This document shows, one piece after another, positions 1 to 6,534 of a stretch of 9,946 bases of DNA. This stretch comes from Paracoccaceae bacterium (GTDB lineage: Bacteria > Pseudomonadota > Alphaproteobacteria > Rhodobacterales > Rhodobacteraceae), in NCBI GenBank assembly GCA_030625695.1, contig DAOUQK010000114.1, positions 1 through 9,946 on the forward strand. Direction: 5' to 3'. Numbering within the stretch: the stretch's first letter is position 1; each line of letters begins with the position of its first letter. The position numbers were made by a program, and so were the translations under genes. The notes beneath the pieces were generated by a model. That model did no database searches, was not told the DNA's origin, and saw only the letters and a program-made list of their open reading frames with translations.

Positions 1-126
1 CATTTCGGCAATCGCATCGACCTTGATGGAGGTGCAGGCTATGGCCGTCCAATCATCCCGGCAGTGTTCGAGGGACGCAATTGCTGGTTGCTGGGCGATC
101 AGGGACGCGAGGCGCTTTTACCATAA
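1..126 (+). CDS. Metallophosphoesterase / Ser-Thr protein phosphatase, C-terminal fragment
   Basis: Only the last 41 codons and the TAA stop at 124-126 are inside the window; the gene starts upstream. Frame 1 reads HFGNRIDLDGGAGYG, then RPIIPAVFEGRNCWLLGD, ending in ALLP. This resembles the C-terminus of bacterial PPP-type protein phosphatases (calcineurin-like metallophosphoesterases). In those, an 'H-[FY]-G-N-R-[IV]-[ND]-[IL]-D-x-G-A' strand sits near the active site, followed by a short tail of the type 'GRDCWLL'. The catalytic metal-binding motifs lie outside the window, so activity cannot be judged. The gene converges with the PLP enzyme that ends at 244. A longer overlapping frame from 23 is a shadow of this gene. 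The family call is fairly firm; the substrate is unknown. Confidence 0.72.
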   Translation, partial: HFGNRIDLDGGAGYGRPIIPAVFEGRNCWLLGDQGREALLP

Positions 127-139
127 CGGTCGCTCAATC

Positions 140-153
140 AAGCCTATCGGCTT
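140..153 (+). terminator. Possible weak terminator hairpin in convergent gap
   Basis: A small stem AAGCC-TATC-GGCTT (140-144 paired with 149-153), followed by a short pyrimidine-rich run, lies 14 nt after the phosphatase stop. With only five base pairs and no clear U-tract, it may be a weak terminator or chance. The rest of the 127-243 gap shows no gene. Confidence 0.22.
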
Positions 154-243
154 TCTTCGCGGCTTCCAATTGCAAGGCAACAATCAGTTAAAGCGTTCAT
201 TTCCAGAAACCTTACCCATGAACAAATCGCATACCGTCCTTGC

Positions 244-1227
244 CTAAGTCCAAAGGTCGGTCGACAGGTATTTGAGGCCGCTGTCACAGATCACCACCGC
301 CACGCATCCTCCCGCCTCGGGTCCCGCCAACAGATGCAAGGCAGCCGCAACATTGGCCCCGGCAGAAAAACCCGCAAAAACACCCTCTTCCCGCGCCAAT
401 GCGCGGGTGGTCTCGCGTGCCTCATCCCCTGATATCACCAGGTACCCGTGCGGTTCTGTATCCTTCAGCAAGGTCAGATCACCCATCCCATAGCCACCAC
501 CCTGGATCGGATGGTTCGGACATTCCGCGGGTTTCCCCGCCAGAACCGCAGCCCCTTCCGGTTCGACCACATAACCGCGAATATCAGCGTTGCGCTCTTT
601 CAACGCCCGCATGGTCCCGGCAAACGTCCCGCCCGACCCGGCAAAGTCGACGAACGCATCCAAAGTGGCCCCACTGTCATGCCACAACTCCGGCCCCGTC
701 GTTTCATAATGCGCCGCCGCGTTGCCCGCGTGACGAAACTGATCGGCGCGAAAGGCACCCCGGTCCTCGGCTAAACGCTGGGTTACTGCTTCGACCAGTT
801 CAAGGTCAACGCCCGACACTTCACCCACCCGCGCACCCGGGGCCTGATCCACCAGCACCACTTCGGCCCCCAAGGCGGTCATCATCCGCGCCCGCTCCGG
901 TGAATTCCCGCGAGACATCACAGCGGCAAACGGATGCCCAAACGCAGCACAGACAATCGCCAGACCGGTGCCCATATTGCCACTGGTCAGTTCCACCACC
1001 TCTTGTCCGGGCGCCAGCGCACCGCTGGCAATCGCCGTCGTGATGATCCCGCGCGCCGCCCGGTCTTTCTTGGAAAACCCCGGGTTAAGATAATCCAGCT
1101 TGGCCAGTATCCGCCCCCGAAGTCCACGCGCCGCCACCATCCGGTCAAGCCAAAGCGACGGCGTGCGCCCAATGACGTCGACAATAGAATGCGCGGCAAT
1201 ATCGGGCGATCCTTGAGAGGGTGGCAT
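244..1227 (-). CDS. PLP-dependent cysteine synthase family enzyme
   Basis: A 327-aa fold-type II PLP enzyme, close in length to O-acetylserine sulfhydrylase (CysK/CysM). The PLP lysine motif is NPGFSKKDR, with Lys54 expected to form the Schiff base. TSGNMG (81-86) is the substrate-binding loop. HYETTGPELW (173-182) resembles the CysK 'HxxTTGPEIW' stretch. GSGGTF (197-202) is the phosphate-binding loop. GFSAGAN (286-292) and CDSGLKYLST (314-323) match the C-terminal 'DSGxxYLST' that contacts the PLP pyridine ring. The start at 1227 is chosen over an upstream GTG (1281) because AAAGGA lies 6 nt before this ATG and the upstream 18 residues look non-coding. The loop has Met where CysK has Thr (TSGNTG), and the segment IQGGGYGMGD (241-250) differs from CysK. 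The substrate may therefore not be O-acetylserine. It is cytosolic and convergent with the phosphatase fragment. Confidence 0.85.
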   Translation of the reverse strand: MPPSQGSPDIAAHSIVDVIGRTPSLWLDRMVAARGLRGRILAKLDYLNPGFSKKDRAARGIITTAIASGALAPGQEVVELTSGNMGTGLAIVCAAFGHPFAAVMSRGNSPERARMMTALGAEVVLVDQAPGARVGEVSGVDLELVEAVTQRLAEDRGAFRADQFRHAGNAAAHYETTGPELWHDSGATLDAFVDFAGSGGTFAGTMRALKERNADIRGYVVEPEGAAVLAGKPAECPNHPIQGGGYGMGDLTLLKDTEPHGYLVISGDEARETTRALAREEGVFAGFSAGANVAAALHLLAGPEAGGCVAVVICDSGLKYLSTDLWT

Positions 1228-1366
1228 ATGAATTCCTTTATGAGGCTTTGTTGTATTCTGATGAGTTTCGAATATTTCCACCGCTCAGCATAGGATTAAA
1301 ATCCCTTGCATTGTTATTGTCCCGGTTAGAATGTGGCGACACCCCAAGCGCAAAAGTGAAAACCCT
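1228..1366. promoter_or_regulatory. Divergent intergenic region
   Basis: This AT-richer gap lies between the PLP enzyme (-) and the ProV-like relic (+), so it should carry the PLP-enzyme promoter. It contains a small palindrome GGATTAAAATCC (1293-1304). The PLP enzyme's ribosome binding site, AAAGGA on the - strand, is at about 1234-1239. I could not assign a convincing -35/-10 pair on either strand. Confidence 0.35.
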
Positions 1367-1732
1367 ATGACGACCGCTCAAATAAACGTCCGCAAAAACA
1401 CCTGGAATATTTTCAGATCGCAATCCAAGTGGACGCTGGACCAGATCAACAGCCGTGAAGAAATTGTCGCCAAGCCCATAAATCACTGTGCCCAAGGTAT
1501 CTCCAAGGGTACCCCGCGTCACCAAGTGCCCTCGTCAGGAAAGGTGATGCGGGTTGTCACCGGTCGAACCCCTGCCGTCGGAACTGAGCCGATGTTGACC
1601 TCAGCCAAAATCGACAACCTCGTTGGGCGGGTGGCGGACACGGATGAGCCTTTGCCGGTGATCAGTGATGGGCAATTGATGGGTGAGATCGACCGCTCAG
1701 TCGTCATGCATCCCAAGATGTCCATAAGTTGA
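1367..1732 (+). pseudogene. Relic of ProV-type glycine betaine/proline ABC ATPase
   Basis: The frame starting at ATG 1367 encodes 121 aa. The beginning, INVRKNTWNIF (residues 5-15) followed by SREEIVAK (27-34), resembles the N-terminus of ProV/ChoV/OpuAA ATPases ('I.VRNVWKIFG ... S..EVLAKT'). The end, VADTDEPLPVISDGQLMGEI then DRSVVM, resembles the C-terminal CBS-like segment of the same family ('D.PLPVVD.DGRL.GVIDR..V'). The roughly 250 residues that should lie between, including Walker A, the ABC signature and Walker B, are absent. This suggests an in-frame internal deletion that left the two ends joined. No good ribosome binding site is visible. The stop (TGA 1730-1732) overlaps the TTG start of the EamA gene. 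The family match is from pattern memory; an orphan small protein or chance resemblance remains possible. Confidence 0.5.
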
Positions 1733-2606
1733 CGCGGCCTTCTCCCAGCGTAATCCTGTTTCTGGCCGCCGCCGTCTGGGGCCTTTACTGGGTCCCCTTG
1801 CGTCAGTTAGAGGCGCTTGGCCTGACCGGTACCTGGGGCGTGGCACTGTTCAATGCAGGGCCTTTGGTCGTGCTGATCCCCTGGGTGATCCGCAACCGTG
1901 CGACGCAGATGCAGGACTTGCGCGCCGTAGCACTAATCGGCCTCGCTGCAGGCATCGGCATGAGCCTTTATGCCAGCGGGCTGGTCTATTCGTCCGTGAT
2001 CCGGGTCACATTGCTGTTCTATCTCACACCAATCTGGTCGACAATCTTCGGCGTGTACTGGCTTTCCGAACGCCTGCGTCCCGGGCGCATCCTCGCCATT
2101 GTGCTTGGCCTGGCCGGATTGTGGCTGTTGCTGGCCAGCAACGACACGACGACCCTACCTCTGAACGCGGGCGACCTGATGGCGTTGTTGTCGGGGGTAT
2201 TCTGGGGCCTGGGTGCCACCGGCATCAAGAAATGGCCAAAGGCCCCGACGATGATCACCACGGCGGCCCAGCTAACCGTCACATCCCTGTTCTGCATCAT
2301 TCTGGGCCTGTTTGTCTTTGGCGATGACCTGCCTGGCATGGATGTGATCCTGCCCGCGCTCCCCATCGCGATGGGTGCGTCGATACTGGTGCTGTTACCC
2401 AGTGTGGTGGCGATTTCTGGGCCTCTAAACGGCTGTTCCCGGGCCGGGTCGGCATTCTGATGATGTCCGAGGTTCTGGTGGCAATCCCCTCGGCCAGCCT
2501 GTTGTTGCCAGACGAAAGCATGACATTCTGGCAATGGGTCGGCGGTGCCATCATCCTGATCGCCTGCCTTGTCGAAGTCGCCGCCGGAGACGACATCGCC
2601 GTTTGA
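1729..2606 (+). pseudogene. EamA/DMT-family permease, frameshifted near C-terminus
   Basis: An inner-membrane drug/metabolite transporter of the EamA type, normally about 290 aa with ten helices in two five-helix repeats. The intact part starts with TTG at 1729 (MTRPSPSVILFLAAAVWGLY) and keeps the family signature LLFYLTPIWSTIFGVYWLSE near residues 98-117. In this frame the protein ends at 2460 after a nonsense tail (GPLNGCSRAGSAF). The proper ending is in frame 3 from about 2409: FWASKRLFPGRVGILMMSEV, then a last helix WQWVGGAIILIACLVEVAAG and TGA at 2604-2606. Joining the two frames needs one base to be added around 2405-2418. No ATG start is available in frame, and the ribosome binding site is weak. 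The cause may be a real mutation, a sequencing or assembly error, or (least likely) recoding. EamA-family substrates include cysteine/O-acetylserine, amino acids and nucleosides; none can be assigned here. Confidence 0.8.
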
Positions 2607-2635
2607 CCCCTCACCGGCCCCGTCACCCGCAAAGA

Positions 2636-2650
2636 AAGCCTGAAAGGCTT
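2636..2650. terminator. Hairpin between convergent EamA and lyase genes
   Basis: AAGCCT-GAA-AGGCTT (2636-2641 paired with 2645-2650) forms a 6-bp stem with a 3-nt loop in the 62-nt gap between the EamA stop and the lyase stop. The position fits a bidirectional terminator, with A residues to the left. There is no long T-tract, so this is tentative. Confidence 0.35.
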
Positions 2651-2668
2651 GATGAGCGCCGCTGCAGT

Positions 2669-3547
2669 TCAATCACCCTCGGCGTAACGCGCTTCCATGG
2701 CGAAATACTCGTCAAATCCAATACGGGTCTTGATCTCGTCAAATGGCATCAGGTGGTCGGGCGAAACCTGCCCCGTTTTGAATTCGGCCAAAGCCCCGGT
2801 CATTGCCTTCATCGCCGCCGACAAAAGTGTCAGCGGATAAGCAGCAATGGAATAGCCAATTTCCTGCAAGGTCTCAGGCGGCAGATTGGGCGTTAACCCT
2901 CCCTCCAGAAGATTGGCCATTGTTGGCCCGTCCAGTCTCTCACATATCCGGCGCATTTCCGCTTCGGTCCGGGGGGCTTCGACAAACAAAATGTCGGCGC
3001 CCAGATCATGAAATATCGCCGCCCTCTCAATCGCCTCGTCCAGCCCGTGGTCATGGCGCGCATCAGTGCGTGCAAGGATCAGAATATCGTCGTCCTCGCG
3101 TGCCTCAACCGCCGCGCGGATGCGCAGGGCGGCTTCGTCCCGGCCCACCACCGCCTTGCCCGCCGTATGGCCACAGCGTTTGGGGGCCAGTTGGTCCTCG
3201 ATCATCACGGCGGCGAATCCAGCCTGCGCGAACCCCTGAACAGTCCGTCGCACGTTCATTGCGTTGCCATACCCGGTGTCACCATCGCCAATCACCGGGA
3301 TGGTGACGGCATTGCAGATATTGCGGCCCTGATCGACCACTTCGCCATACGACATCAACCCCGTATCCGGTAACCCAAGCCGCGCAGCAGAGGCGGCAAA
3401 GCCAGACATAAAGGTCAAAGGAAACCCTTCCTGTTCGATCAGCTTGGCCGACAGGGGATCAAAACAGCAAGGCATAGTAATGATCTCATCCCGTGCCAGC
3501 AGGGCGCGCAATTTGTCAGCGGCTGGGTTTGTCACAGGTTTCGTCAT
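2669..3547 (-). CDS. Isocitrate lyase/PEP mutase superfamily C-C lyase
   Basis: A 292-aa TIM-barrel enzyme of the ICL/PEPM superfamily. SGFAASAARLGLPD (48-61) is the substrate-binding Ser-Gly loop. GDGDTGYG (87-94) supplies Mg2+-ligand Asp residues, and EDQ (117-119) follows. KRCGH (123-127) is the flexible active-site loop with catalytic Cys125. ARTDA (159-163) and NLLEGG (212-217) complete the barrel motifs. A Cys in this loop marks lyases (isocitrate, 2-methylisocitrate, dimethylmalate and plant petal-death-type alkylmalate/oxaloacetate enzymes) rather than PEP mutase. The sequence lacks the extra domains of true isocitrate lyase. Likely work is Mg2+-dependent cleavage of a 2-hydroxy- or 2-oxo-dicarboxylate; the exact substrate is unknown. 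It is 7 nt downstream of dctM, and its Shine-Dalgarno GAGG (TGAGGATGCC before ATG) overlaps the dctM stop, implying translational coupling. The neighbouring transporter probably brings in its substrate or a precursor. Confidence 0.86.
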   Translation of the reverse strand: MTKPVTNPAADKLRALLARDEIITMPCCFDPLSAKLIEQEGFPLTFMSGFAASAARLGLPDTGLMSYGEVVDQGRNICNAVTIPVIGDGDTGYGNAMNVRRTVQGFAQAGFAAVMIEDQLAPKRCGHTAGKAVVGRDEAALRIRAAVEAREDDDILILARTDARHDHGLDEAIERAAIFHDLGADILFVEAPRTEAEMRRICERLDGPTMANLLEGGLTPNLPPETLQEIGYSIAAYPLTLLSAAMKAMTGALAEFKTGQVSPDHLMPFDEIKTRIGFDEYFAMEARYAEGD

Positions 3548-3554
3548 GGCATCC

Positions 3555-4826
3555 TCAGAACAGTTTATAAGGAATATACAACGCCAGATCTTGCCAGACC
3601 CAAAGCAGCGCCGCGGTGCAGAGCATCATCAGTGCAAACGGCCACGCACCTTTGACCACGCTTTCCAGCCGCGCCTTGCCCACCGCCTGAATGATGAACA
3701 GGTTCAGGCCCACCGGAGGGGTGATAAGCGCAGTTTCGATCAACACCACAAAGAAGATACCAAACCAGATCGGATCAATCCCCATCCCTATCACGGCGGG
3801 CAAAAGCACCGGCACCATGATCAGTAGCATCGACAAAGCCTCAAGGAAAAAGCCGATGATCAGCAGCACACCACCAACCGCCAGAATGAACAGCGTCGGC
3901 GAGGAAATATTGGCAAGCAGATAGCCCGAAATCGCCTGCGGGATCAGATACAGCGTGATCGCGTATGAGAACACCTTGGCCCCGGCGATGATGATAAAAA
4001 TCATCGCCGTGGTGGTCAGGCTGTCGGACACCGCCAGTTTCAGCTTGGCCCAGTCCATCCGCCCCATCAGGAACGTCATGATCATCGCCACGACAAAGCC
4101 CACGCCCGCGCTTTCTGACGGGGTGGCGATGCCGGCATAGATCGAGGTGATGATTACGACTGCCAGAAGGACCGTTGGCAGGGCCATGAATGTGGCGCGC
4201 AGCCGTTCGCCCCATGGGGCCTTTTCGATGGCCGCCGCCGCTCCCATCCGGCTGTATACCATGGCATAGATGATAAAAATGGTAGCCAGAAACAGGCCGG
4301 GGCCAATGCCTGCCAGAAACAACGTGGGAATCGATGTCTCGGTGATCACGCCATAGATAATCAGCGGGATCGACGGCGGGATCAGAATGCCCAATGTGCC
4401 CCCGGCGGCCAGTTGTCCAAGGATGAACGGTTCGTCATAGCCGCGCGATTTCATCTCGGGGATGGCAACCGTGCCAATGGTGGCGGCGGTGGCCACGGAC
4501 GAGCCTGATATGGCCGAGAACAGTGTGCAACTCATGATCGTGGCCACACCCAAACCGCCGGGCCAATGGCCAACCCAGGCCTGAACGGCGGCAAACAGAT
4601 CACGCCCGACGCCGCCTTTGAGCAGCACGTTGGACATCAACAGGAACATCGGCACAGCCAGCAACTCAAAGCTGTCCATCGAGCCGAACAGGCGTTGGGG
4701 GATGGCGACAAGCGGCAGGCCTTTGATGGCCAGCAGAACCGTTCCAAGGGCGCCCATGGCAAAGGCCACGGGGACACGAAGCAGGAGCAAGCCAATCAGG
4801 CTGCCAATGATCAGAACAGATTCCAT
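3555..4826 (-). CDS. dctM: TRAP transporter large permease (DctM-type)
   Basis: A 423-aa inner-membrane protein of the usual DctM length, almost entirely hydrophobic with about a dozen helices. Recognisable family segments are FSAISGSSVATAATIG (103-118), GILIPPSIPLIIYG (146-159), GIATPSESAGVG (232-243) and ITPPVGLNLF (368-377). DctM is the ion-coupled translocation subunit; TRAP transporters are usually Na+-driven and take substrate from the periplasmic DctP protein. ATG 4826 follows the dctQ stop after a single nucleotide (TGA-A-ATG), so the two are surely co-translated. The lyase gene follows 7 nt downstream. The dctM symbol is generic and does not imply C4-dicarboxylate specificity. Confidence 0.95.
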   Translation of the reverse strand: MESVLIIGSLIGLLLLRVPVAFAMGALGTVLLAIKGLPLVAIPQRLFGSMDSFELLAVPMFLLMSNVLLKGGVGRDLFAAVQAWVGHWPGGLGVATIMSCTLFSAISGSSVATAATIGTVAIPEMKSRGYDEPFILGQLAAGGTLGILIPPSIPLIIYGVITETSIPTLFLAGIGPGLFLATIFIIYAMVYSRMGAAAAIEKAPWGERLRATFMALPTVLLAVVIITSIYAGIATPSESAGVGFVVAMIMTFLMGRMDWAKLKLAVSDSLTTTAMIFIIIAGAKVFSYAITLYLIPQAISGYLLANISSPTLFILAVGGVLLIIGFFLEALSMLLIMVPVLLPAVIGMGIDPIWFGIFFVVLIETALITPPVGLNLFIIQAVGKARLESVVKGAWPFALMMLCTAALLWVWQDLALYIPYKLF

Positions 4827-4827
4827 T

Positions 4828-5343
4828 TCAATGTCCCAACGTCTGTTCAGGCAGATCGTTTACATCCCAAGTCCATATCTTGATGATCTCGGCCACCGAT
4901 TGCAGCGCCATCAGACCAAACCCAACCCAGATCGCCGATTGGATGAACACCTTGGGCACCGCCAGATAGCTGTCGGTGGTATGGCCAGCAGCGGTTGATT
5001 TCCACCATATATCCAGCCCGTATTTCACCGTCACCACGCAGAAAAATATCACCACGCCCAAGGCAAATGTGTCGATCACCCGGCGCATAAAGGTGGTGGG
5101 ATCGCGAAACGTCACATCAATGATGATATGGCTTTTGTGTTTCAGAACATACGAAATCGCCAGAAATGCCGCCCAGACCTGAAAGATGCGGGAAACTTCA
5201 TCAACCCAGATGGTCGGCTTGATCAACGCATAGCGCATGAAAACCTCGAAACAGACAAACAGGCCGACGGCAAAGAACATCCATGCGGCCACCCGCCCGG
5301 CAAGCTCTGACACGCCGTCCATAGCCCCGACAAATCGTTGCAT
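4828..5343 (-). CDS. dctQ: TRAP transporter small permease (DctQ-type)
   Basis: A 171-aa membrane protein with four predicted helices (about 17-39, 52-68, 90-110 and 132-152). It carries typical DctQ features: VFMRYAL (34-40) at the end of helix 1 and WVDEVSRIFQVWAAFL (46-61), matching the family's 'W..E.sR..fvw..fl' pattern. It partners DctM in the membrane complex. ATG 5343 is preceded on the - strand by a G-rich stretch (GGGGGA about 7 nt upstream) that can serve as ribosome binding site. An ATG 7 nt further upstream is out of frame. It lies downstream of dctP after a 107-nt gap with two strong stem-loops, and directly abuts dctM. Confidence 0.92.
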   Translation of the reverse strand: MQRFVGAMDGVSELAGRVAAWMFFAVGLFVCFEVFMRYALIKPTIWVDEVSRIFQVWAAFLAISYVLKHKSHIIIDVTFRDPTTFMRRVIDTFALGVVIFFCVVTVKYGLDIWWKSTAAGHTTDSYLAVPKVFIQSAIWVGFGLMALQSVAEIIKIWTWDVNDLPEQTLGH

Positions 5344-5380
5344 ATCCCATCCCCCGGTTCTGTTTGAAATTGGCGCACCA

Positions 5381-5405
5381 CCGTCCCGGGCCTGACCCGG
5401 GACGG
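5381..5405. repeat. GC-rich perfect hairpin, 10-bp stem (REP-like)
   Basis: CCGTCCCGGG (5381-5390) and its exact reverse complement (5396-5405) flank the 5-nt loop CCTGA. It lies between dctP and dctQ. Stems built around 'CCCGGG' with short loops are, from my recollection, common dispersed intergenic repeats in Rhodobacteraceae. Likely effect: a 3' barrier protecting the dctP mRNA, or partial attenuation before dctQM. Confidence 0.75.
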
Positions 5406-5421
5406 CGGTGAAATCGTGAGA

Positions 5422-5440
5422 CCCCGGAGTAAATCCGGGG
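5422..5440. repeat. Second GC-rich hairpin, 7-bp stem (REP-like)
   Basis: CCCCGGA (5422-5428) pairs with TCCGGGG (5434-5440) around a 5-nt loop GTAAA. It starts about 10 nt after the dctP stop in the transcript direction and is followed by the 5381-5405 stem, giving a two-hairpin unit. No T-tract follows either stem, so it is not a classical intrinsic terminator. Confidence 0.72.
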
Positions 5441-5450
5441 CCCGCTGGTT

Positions 5451-6443
5451 TTACTTCGCCGCCTTGACCGCAGCAACTGCTGCGGCACCGGTATCACCCG
5501 CCTCAGCTACAAACCGGTCAACAACGCCCGCCGTCGCTGCAACCCATTCGGCGCGCTCTTCGGCAGTCAAGGTAACAACGGTCATCTTCGAGGTAACTTC
5601 CTCAACCGCTGCCACTTCCTGCGTATAGATCGCATTGCGCAGGTTGGCTTCGACTTCGGCAGCAGCCTCCATGATGATGGTCTGATGCTCGGCCGACAGA
5701 CCTTCGAAGAAGTCGTTGTTCATCACGGCCAGGAATTCAATCGCGCTGTCGTAGGACAGGGTCATGTGGTCCATGACTTCATAGAGTTTGCGGGATTTGA
5801 CGGCTGATGCACCGGTCATGCCCACGTCAACAGCACCTTGCTGATAGGCAAGGAACTGCTTGGAGCCGGACATGAGGGTTGGCGCGCCACCCAAAGCCTC
5901 AACCGTCCAGCCGTGAATTTTGCCATAGGTGCGGACCTTTTTGTTCTTCATGTCGCCGGGGGTGCGAATTGCGGACCCGTTGGAAAGGTAAATGTTACGC
6001 CCAAACGCCTGCCACCACAGAACCTTGTTGTTGGTTTCAGCTTGAATCGCTGAATCCAGCGCCTCTCGCATGGCGGATCCGGACGCTACCGAGGCGCGCA
6101 AATGTGCTTCGTTCTCAAAGATGAAGGGAATCGCAACCACATCCACCGCTGGCACCGCGCCAGTAAAGCGACCAAGGAAGGCCGATCCGGCTTCGACCGC
6201 ACCAGAGCCAACCGCTTCGGGGACTTCCTTGTCCTTGAACAACTGAGCCGAGTCAAACAGTTGCAACTGCAGTTCGCCGCCTGATTTGGCTTCGATCAAG
6301 GCTTTGAAATCCAGCCAGTTCTGGCCCAGAGAATGGGTTTTCGGCAATTGCAGGGTGACGCGGATGGTTGTCTCAGCAGTCGCCATTGCCCCGCCAAAGG
6401 CCATAGTTCCGGCGCACAGTGCACCTATCAGAAAATGTTTCAT
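5451..6443 (-). CDS. dctP: TRAP transporter substrate-binding protein (DctP-type)
   Basis: A 330-aa periplasmic binding protein. A signal peptide covers residues 1-23 (Lys-2, hydrophobic core, cleavage expected after ATA, mature N-terminus ETT). The mature part follows the DctP family: FDSAQLFKDKEVPEAVGSGAVE is an N-lobe segment (63-84); SNGSAIRTPGDMKNKKVR (154-171) ends in Arg171, the position of the conserved arginine that clamps the ligand carboxylate in DctP/SiaP proteins; and AYQQGAVDVGMTG (199-211) follows. A carboxylate ligand is therefore expected, but its identity is open. The C-terminus is alanine-rich (AAAVAAVKAAK). ATG 6443 has a strong Shine-Dalgarno, GGAGGA, 6 nt upstream. It is the first gene of dctPQM-lyase, 91 nt after the fused TRAP permease gene. 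Confidence 0.94.
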   Translation of the reverse strand: MKHFLIGALCAGTMAFGGAMATAETTIRVTLQLPKTHSLGQNWLDFKALIEAKSGGELQLQLFDSAQLFKDKEVPEAVGSGAVEAGSAFLGRFTGAVPAVDVVAIPFIFENEAHLRASVASGSAMREALDSAIQAETNNKVLWWQAFGRNIYLSNGSAIRTPGDMKNKKVRTYGKIHGWTVEALGGAPTLMSGSKQFLAYQQGAVDVGMTGASAVKSRKLYEVMDHMTLSYDSAIEFLAVMNNDFFEGLSAEHQTIIMEAAAEVEANLRNAIYTQEVAAVEEVTSKMTVVTLTAEERAEWVAATAGVVDRFVAEAGDTGAAAVAAVKAAK

Positions 6444-6534
6444 TATCGTTCCTCCATGTTGTTATCCGGTGCTATTCACCGTTTCCCGGCGAAACTTGCA
6501 TATGTCACGAACACTTGTCAATTGTACTGACCAA
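6444..6534 (-). promoter_or_regulatory. Leader of dctPQM-lyase, possible promoter
   Basis: This 91-nt gap separates the fused permease stop from dctP. On the - strand it holds TTGACA (6517-6522 complement), a good -35-like box, but I see no convincing -10 at 16-18 nt. A partial dyad ATTGTACTGACCAAT (6521-6535) overlaps it and could be an operator half-match. GGAGGA before dctP is the ribosome binding site. An internal promoter is plausible but not proven; read-through from the upstream TRAP genes is equally possible. Confidence 0.3.

Noticed and set aside
23..247. 74-aa open frame on +
   Set aside because: It overlaps the C-terminal phosphatase frame (1-126), which has a clear family match, and its own translation shows no recognisable domain.
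399..1043. 214-aa open frame on + inside the PLP enzyme
   Set aside because: Proline/arginine-rich composition typical of an antisense frame in GC-rich coding DNA; the opposite strand carries a well-conserved enzyme.
1238..1525. 95-aa open frame on - upstream of the PLP enzyme
   Set aside because: Antisense to the ProV-like relic, with no recognisable motif and no sensible ribosome binding site.
2019..2672. 217-aa open frame on - opposite the EamA gene
   Set aside because: Antisense shadow; its sequence lacks domains, while the + strand shows hydrophobic helices and EamA motifs.
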